From Methylocystis silviterrae (GTDB lineage Bacteria > Pseudomonadota > Alphaproteobacteria > Rhizobiales > Beijerinckiaceae), in NCBI RefSeq assembly GCF_013350005.1, contig NZ_JABVWW010000006.1, positions 62,001-126,000 of the forward strand: a stretch of 64,000 nt of DNA, given 5' to 3'. Made by a program: the position numbers and the translations under genes. The notes beneath the pieces are model-generated. The model did no database searches. It was given only the letters and a program-made list of their open reading frames with translations, and had not been told where the DNA came from. Shown here in pieces: positions 8,086 through 16,831 of the stretch (positions within the stretch are counted from its first letter, which is position 1; each line of letters starts with the position of its first letter).

Positions 8086-9113
8086 GGAACGGGCGTCGCG
8101 TCGAAAGCCGCGCGGCACAGCCGCTTGACGATATCGTCGCCGCGCAGAGCGTGGATCGGATCGACAAAGATGCGGTGCGCCATGACTTCAATGAAGACAT
8201 CGCGCACATCTTCCGGAACAAGATAATCGCGCCCCTCGAGCCAGGCCCGCACCCGCGCGGCGCGCACAAGCGCCGCCAGTCCGCGCGGACTCGCGCCGCC
8301 CTTGACGAGGCTGTCGAGGTCGACGTCCGGCAGCGACACGCCGGCCGAACTTGGGTCGACAAGCGCCTGCCAGAGGTTCAGCACGTAGCGTTCAAGCGCG
8401 TCGCTCGATCTCACATGTGTCTGGATCGCGCGCGCGATGGCAGGCGTCTCGCGATAGTCCAGCGTTCCGGGGCTCACCCTCTCGAGCAGGGTTTCGGTAT
8501 CATGGAACGCTGGATCGAAAACCAGCCTGCGGCGCGCGTCCTCATCGTCCGGCGCGGCCATAAGAATTTCCATGAGAAATCTGTCGCGCGCGGCCGCCGG
8601 CAGTTCGAAGGTTTCTTCCCGCTCCACCATGTTCCGATCAGCGAACACATTGAGATAGGGGAAGTGATGCACGCGGTTGAACGCCGACACGCTGCGCTCG
8701 GCCATCAGCCGCAGCAACAGCGAATGAACCTGCGGACGCGCGCGGTTGATCTCATTGAAGAAGAAGACCGGCAGCGTCTCCGCCTGGCGGAGAAGCTCGG
8801 ATGGATCGACGCGGGGGCGACCGTCTTCGCCCAGATAGGTATGATAGAGAATGTCGCTCGGCATCATGTCGACGGTGCCCTCGACGCGAGCGAAGTCGCC
8901 TCCAAGCGCGCGCGACACCGAACGCAGCAGCGTCGTCTTGCCGACCCCGACATCGCCCTCGATCAGCACATGGCCGCGCGCAAAAATGCAGATCGTCACG
9001 AGCCTGACGACGCGCGCTTGCCCGATGACCGCCTTTTGAATTTCCTGTTCAAACTCAAGGGCGCGCGCGCGCCAATCGGCGAGCTTCTGGACGAGGTGTA
9101 GAGTTTCGTTCAA
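8082..9113 (-). CDS. mxaR: MxaR, MoxR-family AAA+ ATPase
   Basis: A 343-residue AAA+ ATPase. The Walker A is GDVGVGKTT (53-61), and Walker B is FFFNEINRA with the MoxR-type Asn-Glu. A lid domain follows with SPRGLAALVRAARVRAWLEGR and a PEDV motif. MoxR proteins act as chaperones that insert cofactors or metals, together with vWA partners, here MxaS, MxaC and MxaL. It is the first gene after the mxaI terminator, so it and everything downstream probably depends on read-through or a weak local promoter. Confidence 0.92.
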   Translation of the reverse strand: MNETLHLVQKLADWRARALEFEQEIQKAVIGQARVVRLVTICIFARGHVLIEGDVGVGKTTLLRSVSRALGGDFARVEGTVDMMPSDILYHTYLGEDGRPRVDPSELLRQAETLPVFFFNEINRARPQVHSLLLRLMAERSVSAFNRVHHFPYLNVFADRNMVEREETFELPAAARDRFLMEILMAAPDDEDARRRLVFDPAFHDTETLLERVSPGTLDYRETPAIARAIQTHVRSSDALERYVLNLWQALVDPSSAGVSLPDVDLDSLVKGGASPRGLAALVRAARVRAWLEGRDYLVPEDVRDVFIEVMAHRIFVDPIHALRGDDIVKRLCRAAFDATPVP

Positions 9114-9138
9114 GGCCTGACCTTAGCGCGCCAAACAT

Positions 9139-9212
9139 AAAAAGGCGGCCACGATCTCGGGAATGGAACCGATGCGTTGTTGTCGAATACGCCGGCTCCA
9201 GATCGTGGCCGC
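9139..9212 (-). terminator. partial terminator between mxaI and mxaR
   Basis: A perfect 13-bp inverted repeat (9145-9157 with 9200-9212) with a 42-base loop is followed on the minus strand by five T residues (9139-9143). Just inside the mxaI end a smaller 7-bp hairpin occurs (9218-9224 with 9234-9240). Together they would limit transcription from the high-level mxaFJGI genes into the assembly genes. Confidence 0.7.
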
Positions 9213-9244
9213 TAGATCATCGCGCTTTTTTGTCGCGATGAAAC

Positions 9245-9535
9245 TTATTGAGCAATCTTGCTCACGTCATATTCCCACTTGCCGGTCTTCTTGAAGTTCT
9301 CGACCCGCTTCTTGTTGCGCTCTTCCATAGCCTGAACTGACGCTTGCTGTTTGGCTATTTCCTTCGGGTCGTGTTTGGGATCGTATTTCGACCCCTCGAC
9401 CTTGTCCGGAAAGCCTGGCTTGGGTTCCCAGCAATTTCCGGGCGCCTTGCACTTGGTGCCGTCATAGGCGAGCGCGCTCCCGGCGCCGAACAAAATGCCG
9501 ACGGCAAGCGCCGCGGCGAAATGCATCTTACGCAT
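9245..9535 (-). CDS. mxaI: MxaI, small (beta) subunit of methanol dehydrogenase
   Basis: A 96-residue precursor with a cleavable signal ending SALA. The mature protein begins YDGTKCKAPGNCWEPKPG, diagnostic of the beta subunit, with its disulfide pair C29/C35. The Lys-rich C-terminal helix (MEERNKKRVENFKKTGKWEYD) wraps around the alpha subunit. MxaI forms the periplasmic alpha2beta2 calcium-dependent enzyme with MxaF. Its presence, with MxaF carrying Ala at the extra lanthanide-ligand position, shows an Mxa-type rather than Xox-type enzyme. A GGGAGG site precedes the ATG, next to a 7-bp hairpin (9551-9568). Confidence 0.97.
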   Translation of the reverse strand: MRKMHFAAALAVGILFGAGSALAYDGTKCKAPGNCWEPKPGFPDKVEGSKYDPKHDPKEIAKQQASVQAMEERNKKRVENFKKTGKWEYDVSKIAQ

Positions 9536-9601
9536 CAGTTTCCTCCCTTTAGGAGGCTCGCGCCTCCTTGTTTGCGCCCCCGGGCGACGGAGACGTGAAA
9601 A

Positions 9602-10222
9602 CTACTTCGCTTTTGGCTGGCATTGACCGGGCGGATTATCCGGCAGCGTCTCGTGACCGGCGTAGGGCTTGAACTGCTTGCGCTGCTCGGCGGTCAGCCA
9701 ACTCGCCTTTTCCGGCGCTTCCTTGAAAAGATGACGAACCCAAGCCATCACTTTCAGCATTTCGTCGAGCGTCAGATTCTCATACTGCGGCCCCATAGAC
9801 GCTTGCGCGCCGCCGTAGATCGTCGAAAAAAATCCTTCGTCGGTTTCGTTCTGTGGATAGGTGTAATAGGAGTCGTTGAGGCCAGGGCCGATCTTTCCTT
9901 CGCCGAGGTGGCCGTGACAGCCAGAGCAGGCGGAAAGAAAGAGCTGTTCGCCCAGTTTCAGGCAGCTCGCATCTTCGTTATACGGATTCTTGCCCGACGC
10001 CATGAATTCCTTGACGCCCGCGGTGTCCTTTCCCTCAGGCAGCGCGTCATTGAAGTTCAGCACCTCGCCCGTGATCGTGTTGCGGAATGTGATCCCTGCG
10101 GTCTGCGCGATGGCGCCGAGCGCAACCAAACAGGCCGCGGCGCCGATGAGGGACAGGGAAACGCTTCTTTTGCTATTCGACACGTATTTCGTCCTGCTTT
10201 TCGTTTGCGCGCGGCGCATCAT
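9602..10222 (-). CDS. mxaG: MxaG, cytochrome cL
   Basis: A 206-residue periplasmic cytochrome c that is the direct electron acceptor of methanol dehydrogenase. A long basic n-region and hydrophobic signal segment (about 20-40) precede a single heme motif C99-S-G-C102-H103. The likely axial methionine is in ASMGPQY. The region around ITGEVLNFNDALPEGKDT is typical of cytochrome cL. The start at 10222 gives an ATGA overlap with the mxaJ stop. Confidence 0.95.
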   Translation of the reverse strand: MMRRAQTKSRTKYVSNSKRSVSLSLIGAAACLVALGAIAQTAGITFRNTITGEVLNFNDALPEGKDTAGVKEFMASGKNPYNEDASCLKLGEQLFLSACSGCHGHLGEGKIGPGLNDSYYTYPQNETDEGFFSTIYGGAQASMGPQYENLTLDEMLKVMAWVRHLFKEAPEKASWLTAEQRKQFKPYAGHETLPDNPPGQCQPKAK

Positions 10223-11124
10223 TGGGTGACGGGAAGAAGAGGAACGCCTTCCGCTTTGAGGATCTCATCGATCTTTGGCCGAGCGGCGACAAGCGCCTGA
10301 TCGATTTCAGCCAGCAAGGCTTTATCGTCGCGCCGCACCGCGACCGATTGATCGAAGCGCTGTGGCACTTTTTCGCCATTGCTCTTCACCGCATCGTCTT
10401 CGATCAGCGTCAGCCGCAGCGGCGCCGATGACGCTTTGACGTAACGCGCGACGTCCGGGGCAAAGCCGACCGCCACATCGGCGGCGCCGCTGACCACCTC
10501 CCCGACCATGCGGGCGGAATCAATCTGCGTGTATTGATTGCGCGCCGATTTGAAATTCACCAGCGAATAGAGATAGGCCATGTTGTCTTCGTACTTGCCC
10601 ATATCCTTGAGCAGCGTTTCGCCCGGAGAGCCGAAGGCGACGGCGATGTGACCGAGCTTCTTCAGACGTGCGTCGGACCAGGATTTGATGTCGAGGTCGC
10701 GATCGGCGCGGCTGACGAAGACATAGCCGGTACGATAGTACGGCTTCGACGTCGCGACGCGCGGATCGCCGGTATCAAGGCCGATGACGACGTCGCAGAG
10801 CTTCTTGTCGAGAGAATCGCGCACGAGATAGATCGCCGGCTGCTGCGACCAGACGAATTGGGCCTTACGTTTCATGGCGTCGGCGAGCGCAACGCCGATC
10901 TTGTTCTCAAGTCCCGAGCCGTCTTCCAGCGAGAGCGGCGGCTGGTTCTTCGCCGCGCAGATGCGAAGCGTATTGGGATCGGACGGCTCTGCCGTCGAAG
11001 CGGTCGCGGCGTTCGAAACGGCGTCGCCAGTAACGCCGAGCGAAGCGCCTTCTGCGCTCATGACCGCAAGAGCGGCGAAGAGTGCGCAGCATGCGCCGAC
11101 GGGCAAGCGAGTGAATCGCGACAT
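10219..11124 (-). CDS. mxaJ: MxaJ, periplasmic methanol oxidation protein
   Basis: A 301-residue protein with a signal peptide, resembling family 3 periplasmic solute-binding proteins (LRICAAKNQPPLS at the start of the mature fold, then DVVIGLDTGDPRVATSKPYY). This is the MxaJ pattern. MxaJ is needed for active methanol dehydrogenase and is thought to assist maturation of MxaF. It lies between mxaF and mxaG as in other mxa operons, after an intercistronic hairpin. Confidence 0.93.
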   Translation of the reverse strand: MSRFTRLPVGACCALFAALAVMSAEGASLGVTGDAVSNAATASTAEPSDPNTLRICAAKNQPPLSLEDGSGLENKIGVALADAMKRKAQFVWSQQPAIYLVRDSLDKKLCDVVIGLDTGDPRVATSKPYYRTGYVFVSRADRDLDIKSWSDARLKKLGHIAVAFGSPGETLLKDMGKYEDNMAYLYSLVNFKSARNQYTQIDSARMVGEVVSGAADVAVGFAPDVARYVKASSAPLRLTLIEDDAVKSNGEKVPQRFDQSVAVRRDDKALLAEIDQALVAARPKIDEILKAEGVPLLPVTQ

Positions 11125-11153
11125 GGCTTTCTTTCCGTGATCATTTCGATCGC

Positions 11154-11188
11154 CCTGCTCGGACGCACGGGGGGCGCGTCCGAGCAGG
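11154..11188 (-). other. intercistronic hairpin between mxaF and mxaJ
   Basis: A perfect 13-bp inverted repeat (11154-11166 with 11176-11188, 9-base loop) lies in the 112-base gap between the mxaF stop and the mxaJ start. No T-run follows, so it is more likely a 3' stabiliser or processing stop protecting the mxaF message than a terminator. Confidence 0.65.
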
Positions 11189-11236
11189 CGTCTCGTAACC
11201 GCCTCAGGCGGATGCGATCGATGGAACGAACGGCGA

Positions 11237-13111
11237 TTAGTTCGCCTTGTATTCGCCCACGCTCAGATCGTCGTAGGGGCCTTTGCCGTCGAGCGAGAAC
11301 ACCATCACGCCGCCGCCCATCTGCGTGTAATTGGCGAGCTGCTTGAAGGCGCCGACCGCGCCGAGACCGGCTGTCGGATCCTGAAGATCGAACACGAGGC
11401 CAACTCCAGGCCAACCGCCGACTCCATACATGATGGCGAGATATTCGACGCCCTTGTGCTGGTAGACGATTGGATGTCCGATGACGCCGGAAGGCAGCTT
11501 GAACTTCCACAGCAGTTCGCCGGTGTCGCTATGACGGGCCTTGATGAAGCCGTCGAGCGTTCCGTAGAAGACGACATTGCCGGCGGTGGCGGCGGTGCCG
11601 CCCCAAACAGCGAAGCGCTCCATCTTCTCCCATTTGAACTTGCCGGTGATGGCGTTGTAGGCCTTGATCTGGCCGAGGCCTTCAGCCTTCTGACGATCGC
11701 CCTTCGGACCCGGAAACATATTGAGCGTCGCGCCGACGAAGAACTGACCCGCCCGATAAGGAAGCATGAAGGGCTCCCAGTCCATGCAGATGTGGTTCAC
11801 GCCGAGGAAGAACAGCTCCTTGTTGGGATCGTAGGAGTCGAGGCCCTGGTTGTGATAGCCCATCGCCGAGGGACAGATGTCCTTAGCGAGATGGTCCATC
11901 CGCGTGCCATATTCCGGATCGCGCACCGGCAGGCCGCTCTTCAGATCGACCTTCTTGAACACATTGACCGTGTCATCGATCTTGTCGGCGGAGACCAGCG
12001 TGCCGTCGGTACGGTCCAGCGTGTAGACGATGCCGTTGCGGTCGGGATGGGTCAGCAGCTTGCGCAGCTTGCCGTCCTTGTCCTTCTGCTCGCTGAGCAT
12101 CATGAAGTTGATGCCGGCGTAGTCCCATTCATCGTGCGGCGTCTTCTGATAGCCGAACTTCGCCTCGCCCGTGTTGAGATCGCGGCCCCAAATGGTCATC
12201 GTCCACTTGTTGTCGCCAGGACGCATGGTCTCGTTCCACGGCGCCGGATTGCCGCTGCCGTAGTAGACGAGGTTGGTGCCCGAATCGTAAGCGAACCAGC
12301 CCCAATTGGTGCCGCCGCCGATCTTCCAGGCGTCGCCTTCCCAGGTTGCTGTGCCGAGGCCCTTCTGGCCGTAATGCGGATTGGCCTTGTTGAAGTCGTC
12401 GCCGATCAGCACATCCGAATCCGGACCGGTCGCGTAGGCGCGCCACTTCTGCTCGCCGGTGCGCACGTCATAGGCGGTCATGTAGCCGCGCACGCCCAGT
12501 TCCGCGCCCGAGCTGCCGATGAGCACAATGTCCTTATAGATGTGCGGCGCAACAGTCAGCGTCGAGCCGACCTTGAAATCGGAATTTTCGATTTTCCAGT
12601 ATTCTTCGCCGGTGTTGGCGTTCAGCGCGACGACATGGCCGTCGAGCAGCGTCTTCACGATCAGCGCGGGCGCCTTGCCGTCGCCGGGCCAGTAGGCGAG
12701 ACCACGATTGACGATGTCGCAACAGGCGACGGCGCGCGCCGCGGCGTTCTGCTTGGGCTTATGCTGCCAGAGAATGCGGGTCGGATCGTCGAGGTTGAGC
12801 GCGAACGTATTATTGGGGAAAGACGTGTGAACATACATTTTGCCGTCGATGACGATCGGCGAACCTTCGTGACCGCTGAGCAGACCGGTCGAGAACGACC
12901 AGGCGACCTTTAGGTTCTTGACGTTATCGGCGTTGACCTTGGTCAGCGTGCTGTAGTGGTTGGAGCTGTAGTTCTTGCCCTGCATGGCCCAGTTGTCTTC
13001 GCTCTTCGTCAGAGCCTCGAGCTTATCCTCGGCAGTCGCAGCGGACATCGTCACGATCGGCGCCGCGATCAGCACGGACAACAGGGACACGGAATTCAGC
13101 AATTTCCTCAT
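11237..13111 (-). CDS. mxaF: MxaF, large (alpha) subunit of calcium-dependent methanol dehydrogenase
   Basis: A 624-residue PQQ enzyme of the eight-bladed propeller type. It oxidises methanol to formaldehyde in the periplasm and passes electrons to cytochrome cL (MxaG). The signal peptide ends near TAEDK. The vicinal disulfide is C130-C131 (AVACCD). The catalytic Asp is D330 in [10 protein letters not shown]. The Ala two residues later, where XoxF enzymes carry a lanthanide-binding Asp, marks it as the calcium type. W-motif repeats such as NTGEEYWK and DTGELLWKF recur along the chain. The ATG at 13111 has an AGGAGG site 7-8 bases upstream; an in-frame TTG 18 bases earlier is unlikely. Confidence 0.98.
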   Translation of the reverse strand: MRKLLNSVSLLSVLIAAPIVTMSAATAEDKLEALTKSEDNWAMQGKNYSSNHYSTLTKVNADNVKNLKVAWSFSTGLLSGHEGSPIVIDGKMYVHTSFPNNTFALNLDDPTRILWQHKPKQNAAARAVACCDIVNRGLAYWPGDGKAPALIVKTLLDGHVVALNANTGEEYWKIENSDFKVGSTLTVAPHIYKDIVLIGSSGAELGVRGYMTAYDVRTGEQKWRAYATGPDSDVLIGDDFNKANPHYGQKGLGTATWEGDAWKIGGGTNWGWFAYDSGTNLVYYGSGNPAPWNETMRPGDNKWTMTIWGRDLNTGEAKFGYQKTPHDEWDYAGINFMMLSEQKDKDGKLRKLLTHPDRNGIVYTLDRTDGTLVSADKIDDTVNVFKKVDLKSGLPVRDPEYGTRMDHLAKDICPSAMGYHNQGLDSYDPNKELFFLGVNHICMDWEPFMLPYRAGQFFVGATLNMFPGPKGDRQKAEGLGQIKAYNAITGKFKWEKMERFAVWGGTAATAGNVVFYGTLDGFIKARHSDTGELLWKFKLPSGVIGHPIVYQHKGVEYLAIMYGVGGWPGVGLVFDLQDPTAGLGAVGAFKQLANYTQMGGGVMVFSLDGKGPYDDLSVGEYKAN

Positions 13112-13270
13112 CGACGAGTCCTCCTGCAACCTCGCCCGAACGCCTTCACGGCGTCTTCGACGGCGACGTCGCCCCGCAAATAGACGGCAAAATGCAAGCC
13201 GCCATGGTTCATTGACGGTCGCTTATTCTCGCTGCGCGTTCGCGCGCAAATTCGAGAGACGATCCGCCGG

Positions 13271-13300
13271 CATATAAGTTTAAGCGCAAGGCCGAGTCTT
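13271..13300 (-). promoter_or_regulatory. candidate mxaF promoter
   Basis: On the minus strand AAGACT (13295-13300) and TATATG (13271-13276) are separated by exactly 18 bases, about 160 bases before the mxaF ATG. The Methylobacterium mxaF promoter has AAGACA and TAGAAA with the same spacing. This predicts a long 5' leader of about 150 bases. Confidence 0.5.
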
Positions 13301-13437
13301 CACGATTTATCGGTAATGTTCCTCGGGAATGATTGGCATGTCGCTTACCCATGCTTCCCGCCGTCGTGGCGCTTGACGCAAAATCGCGCACAGATTTTGT
13401 TGAAGGGCGATCATCCCCTCCTCATCAGAAGCATCGA

Positions 13438-14307
13438 ATGCCAAAAACTCTTGAGCCAATGTATTCGCCTGCGCGCCGCCATCGCCTGATCACTCCGGCG
13501 AATCTGCGCTCGTCCGCCCGTCCGGCGGCCCTGATCATGCTCATGCTGCTCGGCGCGACGCTTGCGCGCATCGGCGCGCAAACAGCCCACGCCGCGCTTT
13601 ACCCCGACGACAGGCGGCAAGCGATGACCGAGGCTGACGCCAGTCGCTTTGCCGGCGCCGGCGTGCTCATGTGCTACTCCGATTTCGGAACGCTGGAGCG
13701 TGCGGCAGCCGCCTGGCTCATCGGTTCGCATGACCTCGTCGTGATGAACGCGCATAATTTCGTCGACCGGCGTCTCGCCCCAACGCATCCGGTGACGAAC
13801 TGCTTCTTCAGGATCGCCGGCGGCGATTACTATTTCGATGAGGACAGCCTGCGCATCGGCGCGTCGGTCGAATCGAAAGCCCTGCACATCACAGACGACT
13901 GGGCCTTGCTGCGCCTGCTTCAGCCAACGCCCCAAACCGTGAAACCGCAGCCCGCGCCGGATGCGAGCGATATCGCCACCGGCGCGCGGTTCAAGGTCGT
14001 GATGGTCTCGCCGGCCGGACATGCCAATACCCGCCTCGCGGCCACCACTGAGTCATGCGATGTTTATCGCGTCGACGAACCCACCGAAGGTCACACTCGT
14101 CGCGTGCGTCACGACTGCAACGACGGCTATGGCGGCTCGGGTTCCGGCCTGTTCACCGAAGACGGCCGTCTGATCGCCTTGCATAGCGCGTCGCTCGACA
14201 TGAATCAGAAGCGGCCTTTCGATATCGAGACGCATTACGGTTCGGCGATGCTTTTCGAAGGCGAACTCGCCGAGGCGATCCGTGAGGCCGCGTCGAAGCC
14301 GCGTTAG
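13438..14307 (+). CDS. trypsin-like serine protease fold protein, exported
   Basis: About 289 residues, divergent from mxaF. A hydrophobic segment (about residues 27-50, AALIMLMLLGATLARI) suggests a signal peptide or anchor. A chymotrypsin-like triad can be read: His in VVMNAHNFV, Asp in ITDDWALLRL, and Ser in GYGGSGSGLF, the last matching the GxSG consensus. Probably a periplasmic trypsin-like peptidase of unknown target. The start is uncertain: 13438 is chosen because the upstream extension is unlikely, but no strong ribosome site is visible. Confidence 0.7.
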   Translation: MPKTLEPMYSPARRHRLITPANLRSSARPAALIMLMLLGATLARIGAQTAHAALYPDDRRQAMTEADASRFAGAGVLMCYSDFGTLERAAAAWLIGSHDLVVMNAHNFVDRRLAPTHPVTNCFFRIAGGDYYFDEDSLRIGASVESKALHITDDWALLRLLQPTPQTVKPQPAPDASDIATGARFKVVMVSPAGHANTRLAATTESCDVYRVDEPTEGHTRRVRHDCNDGYGGSGSGLFTEDGRLIALHSASLDMNQKRPFDIETHYGSAMLFEGELAEAIREAASKPR

Positions 14308-14308
14308 C

Positions 14309-15181
14309 TCATTCCTTTGGTGGAATCGTCCGTATCCAGGCGACGAGCGCGTCGAGATCATCGGGCGACATTTTCGAAAAATGCGTCTTGGAGAGCGTCG
14401 ACATCGGCGGCCTCAGCGGCGCGCCATCACGCGCCACGCCTTGTGTGATCGCGCGCTTCAACTCATCGTCCGACCACGCGCCGACTCCCTTTACCGGATG
14501 CGACGTGATGTTGGAGGCGACGACGACGCCGGCGGCGTTGCGGAAGGTCTTTCCGCCCGCCCCGAGACAATTTTGATAATCAGGCGCGCCGTCGATTTCC
14601 TCGCTGTGGCAAGACATGCAGCGGGCGAGCGACGCGACATAGAGGCCCCGCGTGTTTTTGTCGGCAAGAGACGCTTCATCAAAGGCCGCCGACGCTCCAG
14701 GCATCGGGTGGGGCGTCCATTCGCCGCTGCGCTGCTGCGGCGCCAGAAGCGGCGCGCGGATCGGCGTCGCCGAGCGCAGAAAAGCGATGATCGCGTCGAG
14801 ATCGCGCGCCGTCAGCGGCTTATACGATTCCGACGGCATGACGGGCGCAAGGCGACCATTGCGGCCAATGCCGTCGACGATCGCGGCGCGCAATTCTTCA
14901 TCGGTCCATGCCCCGACGCCGGTGTCTCTATCCGGCGAGATGTTGGAGCCGCGCACGACATAAGATTTGTCGGAGAATGTCTGCGCGCCGCCGCTAAAGC
15001 GATTGGAGAGATCGTAGCCCGCGACGCCCCGCGGCGTATGGCAGTTATCGCAGGCGGCCAACGCTTCGACGAGATAGCGGCCGCGTTCGATTTCGCCTGC
15101 ATCGGCTATAGGACTGATCAGGCAGAATGTGAGCAGAGCGATTGGCGTCGCCAGACACGATGGCGGACCTTTGGCGCTCAT
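14309..15181 (-). CDS. di-heme c-type cytochrome
   Basis: A 290-residue exported protein with two cytochrome c domains. The first heme motif is C44-D-N-C-H48 and the second C188-M-S-C-H192. Each is followed by a G-x-x-x-x-SNI(S/T) segment and a W(T/S)D(D/E)EL(R/K) motif. This is the pattern of di-heme cytochrome subunits that serve periplasmic dehydrogenases (alcohol dehydrogenase cytochrome subunit-like). The signal peptide ends near IADAGE. It ends one base after the protease-like gene, tail to tail. Its electron donor is unknown. An in-frame GTG at 15214 is an alternative start. Confidence 0.85.
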   Translation of the reverse strand: MSAKGPPSCLATPIALLTFCLISPIADAGEIERGRYLVEALAACDNCHTPRGVAGYDLSNRFSGGAQTFSDKSYVVRGSNISPDRDTGVGAWTDEELRAAIVDGIGRNGRLAPVMPSESYKPLTARDLDAIIAFLRSATPIRAPLLAPQQRSGEWTPHPMPGASAAFDEASLADKNTRGLYVASLARCMSCHSEEIDGAPDYQNCLGAGGKTFRNAAGVVVASNITSHPVKGVGAWSDDELKRAITQGVARDGAPLRPPMSTLSKTHFSKMSPDDLDALVAWIRTIPPKE

Positions 15182-15291
15182 GATGCAGGCGCGGTGTTGT
15201 CGGATACGGTGCACTTAATGCAACCTTCTCTTTGCGTCTCGAGGAACTATTCCCGGACGAAGCAGGAACGTTCGGCACGACGCCGCAGGTG

Positions 15292-15948
15292 TCAGCGCCC
15301 GAGAGAAAGATTCGAGCCATCGAGGACGGCATAGTCGAAACGTGCGCCGGTGACGATCGCCGCGGTGAAATTGGCGCCAGTAAGAACCGCATGCGTGAGA
15401 TTGGCGCGCGTAAGGTCCGCCCCGTCGAAATTGGCGTCGGGGAGTTCGGCGCGCACGGGAACTATACCCTGATTGGCGGGATCGGCGCCGAGATCCGCGC
15501 CGATCAGCTTCGCATTGTGGAAGTTCACGCCCTTGCCGCCGCCAATGATGCGCGCATTCGAGAGGTCGGCATCGGCAAATGTCGCGCCGTCGAGAAGCGC
15601 GGCATAGAGCGTCGCGGCGTTCATTTGAGCGCCCGAGAAGTCCGCGTTTTGCAAATCAGCGCGCGTGAAATTCGCGCCCGACAGATCGGCTTTTGCAAGC
15701 TTTGCACCCGCGAGCTTGGTGGAGAAGAAGTCTGCGCCATGCATGTTGAGGCCGGACAGATCGACGCCTGAGAGATCGAGATTTGAAAGATCGATCGGCT
15801 CATTATGCGCTGCGGCGACCTTTTGCTCGACCTGCGCGCGCGACAATTCAGCTGCGAAGACTGGGGTCACTGGCGGAAAGACGAAAAGCATTGCTCCGGC
15901 GACACACGCAAGGCAGCGACCGATCCGTCTTTGATTGGGTAATCTCAT
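15292..15948 (-). CDS. exported pentapeptide-repeat protein
   Basis: A 218-residue protein with a clear signal peptide (GAMLFVFPPVTPVFAAE). It then has two blocks of A(D/N)LxX pentapeptide repeats, for example LSNLDLSGVDLSGLNMHGAD and ADLSGANFTRADLQNADF. Such repeats fold into a right-handed beta helix. Export to the periplasm is less common than cytosolic location. Function unknown. Same strand as the di-heme cytochrome with a 110-base gap, so co-transcription is possible. Confidence 0.85.
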   Translation of the reverse strand: MRLPNQRRIGRCLACVAGAMLFVFPPVTPVFAAELSRAQVEQKVAAAHNEPIDLSNLDLSGVDLSGLNMHGADFFSTKLAGAKLAKADLSGANFTRADLQNADFSGAQMNAATLYAALLDGATFADADLSNARIIGGGKGVNFHNAKLIGADLGADPANQGIVPVRAELPDANFDGADLTRANLTHAVLTGANFTAAIVTGARFDYAVLDGSNLSLGR

Positions 15949-16101
15949 CAGTCGAACCCCGTCGCATATAGGCTCTCAAAGCCTATGTTCGTCAGGCTAA
16001 GAGATGCAACAGGACAATCTCCCGTGGGTGCAGGGAAGCAGTGGCAGGCATCAGCCACGGCGCGGTAGGACGTAGATCGCCATGCGCTTTCGCGATAAGG
16101 A

Positions 16102-16527
16102 ATGAAGATGCAACGCGCGCAACTTTTTCCCTCCGGACTCGTCGTCGCTCTTTCGCTGTTTGCGGGCGCGCATTCGCCTGCATTCGCGAGCGACGCTGAA
16201 CCGCCAAAGCGCCGGCCGGGCCTATGGCGTATTTCGACGATCTCGCCGGAGATCGGGCTGCAGACCAATGACGTCTGTATCGAAGTCGGCGATAGCATCA
16301 TCGGCGCCCAGGATGAAAGTTGCGCGAAGCCTTCTGTTACGCGCGCGAATGATCAGATCATCGTCACCATCGAATGCGGCCCGAAGGACGCGCGTGACGT
16401 CACGAGTCTGCTGTTCACCGGCGATTTCCAGAGCTGGTACCGCGCGCAGTCGAAAACGACGGCGAGTTCCCGTCGCTCAGGCTTCACGATCGACGCGAAG
16501 TTTCTGTCCGAACGCTGCGCGAACTAA
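16102..16527 (+). CDS. DUF3617-like exported protein
   Basis: A 141-residue protein with a signal peptide ending AFAS and the opening motif KRRPGLWRISTIS, characteristic of DUF3617 proteins. Cysteines at regular intervals (CIEVGD, CAKPS, CGPKD, CAN) suggest two disulfides. Periplasmic, function unknown. An ATG two codons into the sequence (16108) is an alternative start. Confidence 0.7.
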   Translation: MKMQRAQLFPSGLVVALSLFAGAHSPAFASDAEPPKRRPGLWRISTISPEIGLQTNDVCIEVGDSIIGAQDESCAKPSVTRANDQIIVTIECGPKDARDVTSLLFTGDFQSWYRAQSKTTASSRRSGFTIDAKFLSERCAN

Positions 16528-16831
16528 CCGCTCCCGACAAGCCCAGTCGGGACTGCGGCGCCGAAAGCCCTGCTCTGGCGAGATAGCCGGCGCAGGTGAG
16601 GCCGTTGTCCTGCGCCGATGACGATGGCGTCGTAGGTCTTAGGCATTGGCTCATCTCCGAGTTTGGCAGGGCGAATGCCGCACGCATCCTTTCAGACGAA
16701 TACAGCGGACCCTTTACGCCGGTTCGTGAAAAACTCGAAGCGGCGCTGCCGGAAATCGATGCGCGATCATCGAACATTTGAGCCCGAGCGACGAGCGCGC
16801 GGGCAAAGTCGAAGAGGCATCCGCCTGTAGC
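16528..16831 (+). other. intergenic stretch without a supported gene
   Basis: An open frame of about 61 codons (16596-16781) reads GPFTPVREKLEAALPEID near its end but has no ribosome site or recognised motif. It could be a decayed gene end. No RNA gene or strong hairpin is apparent. Confidence 0.3.

Noticed and set aside
11456-12913. 485-codon open frame on the plus strand opposite mxaF
   Set aside because: It is antisense to a certain gene; high GC keeps the opposite frame open. No ribosome site or known motif.
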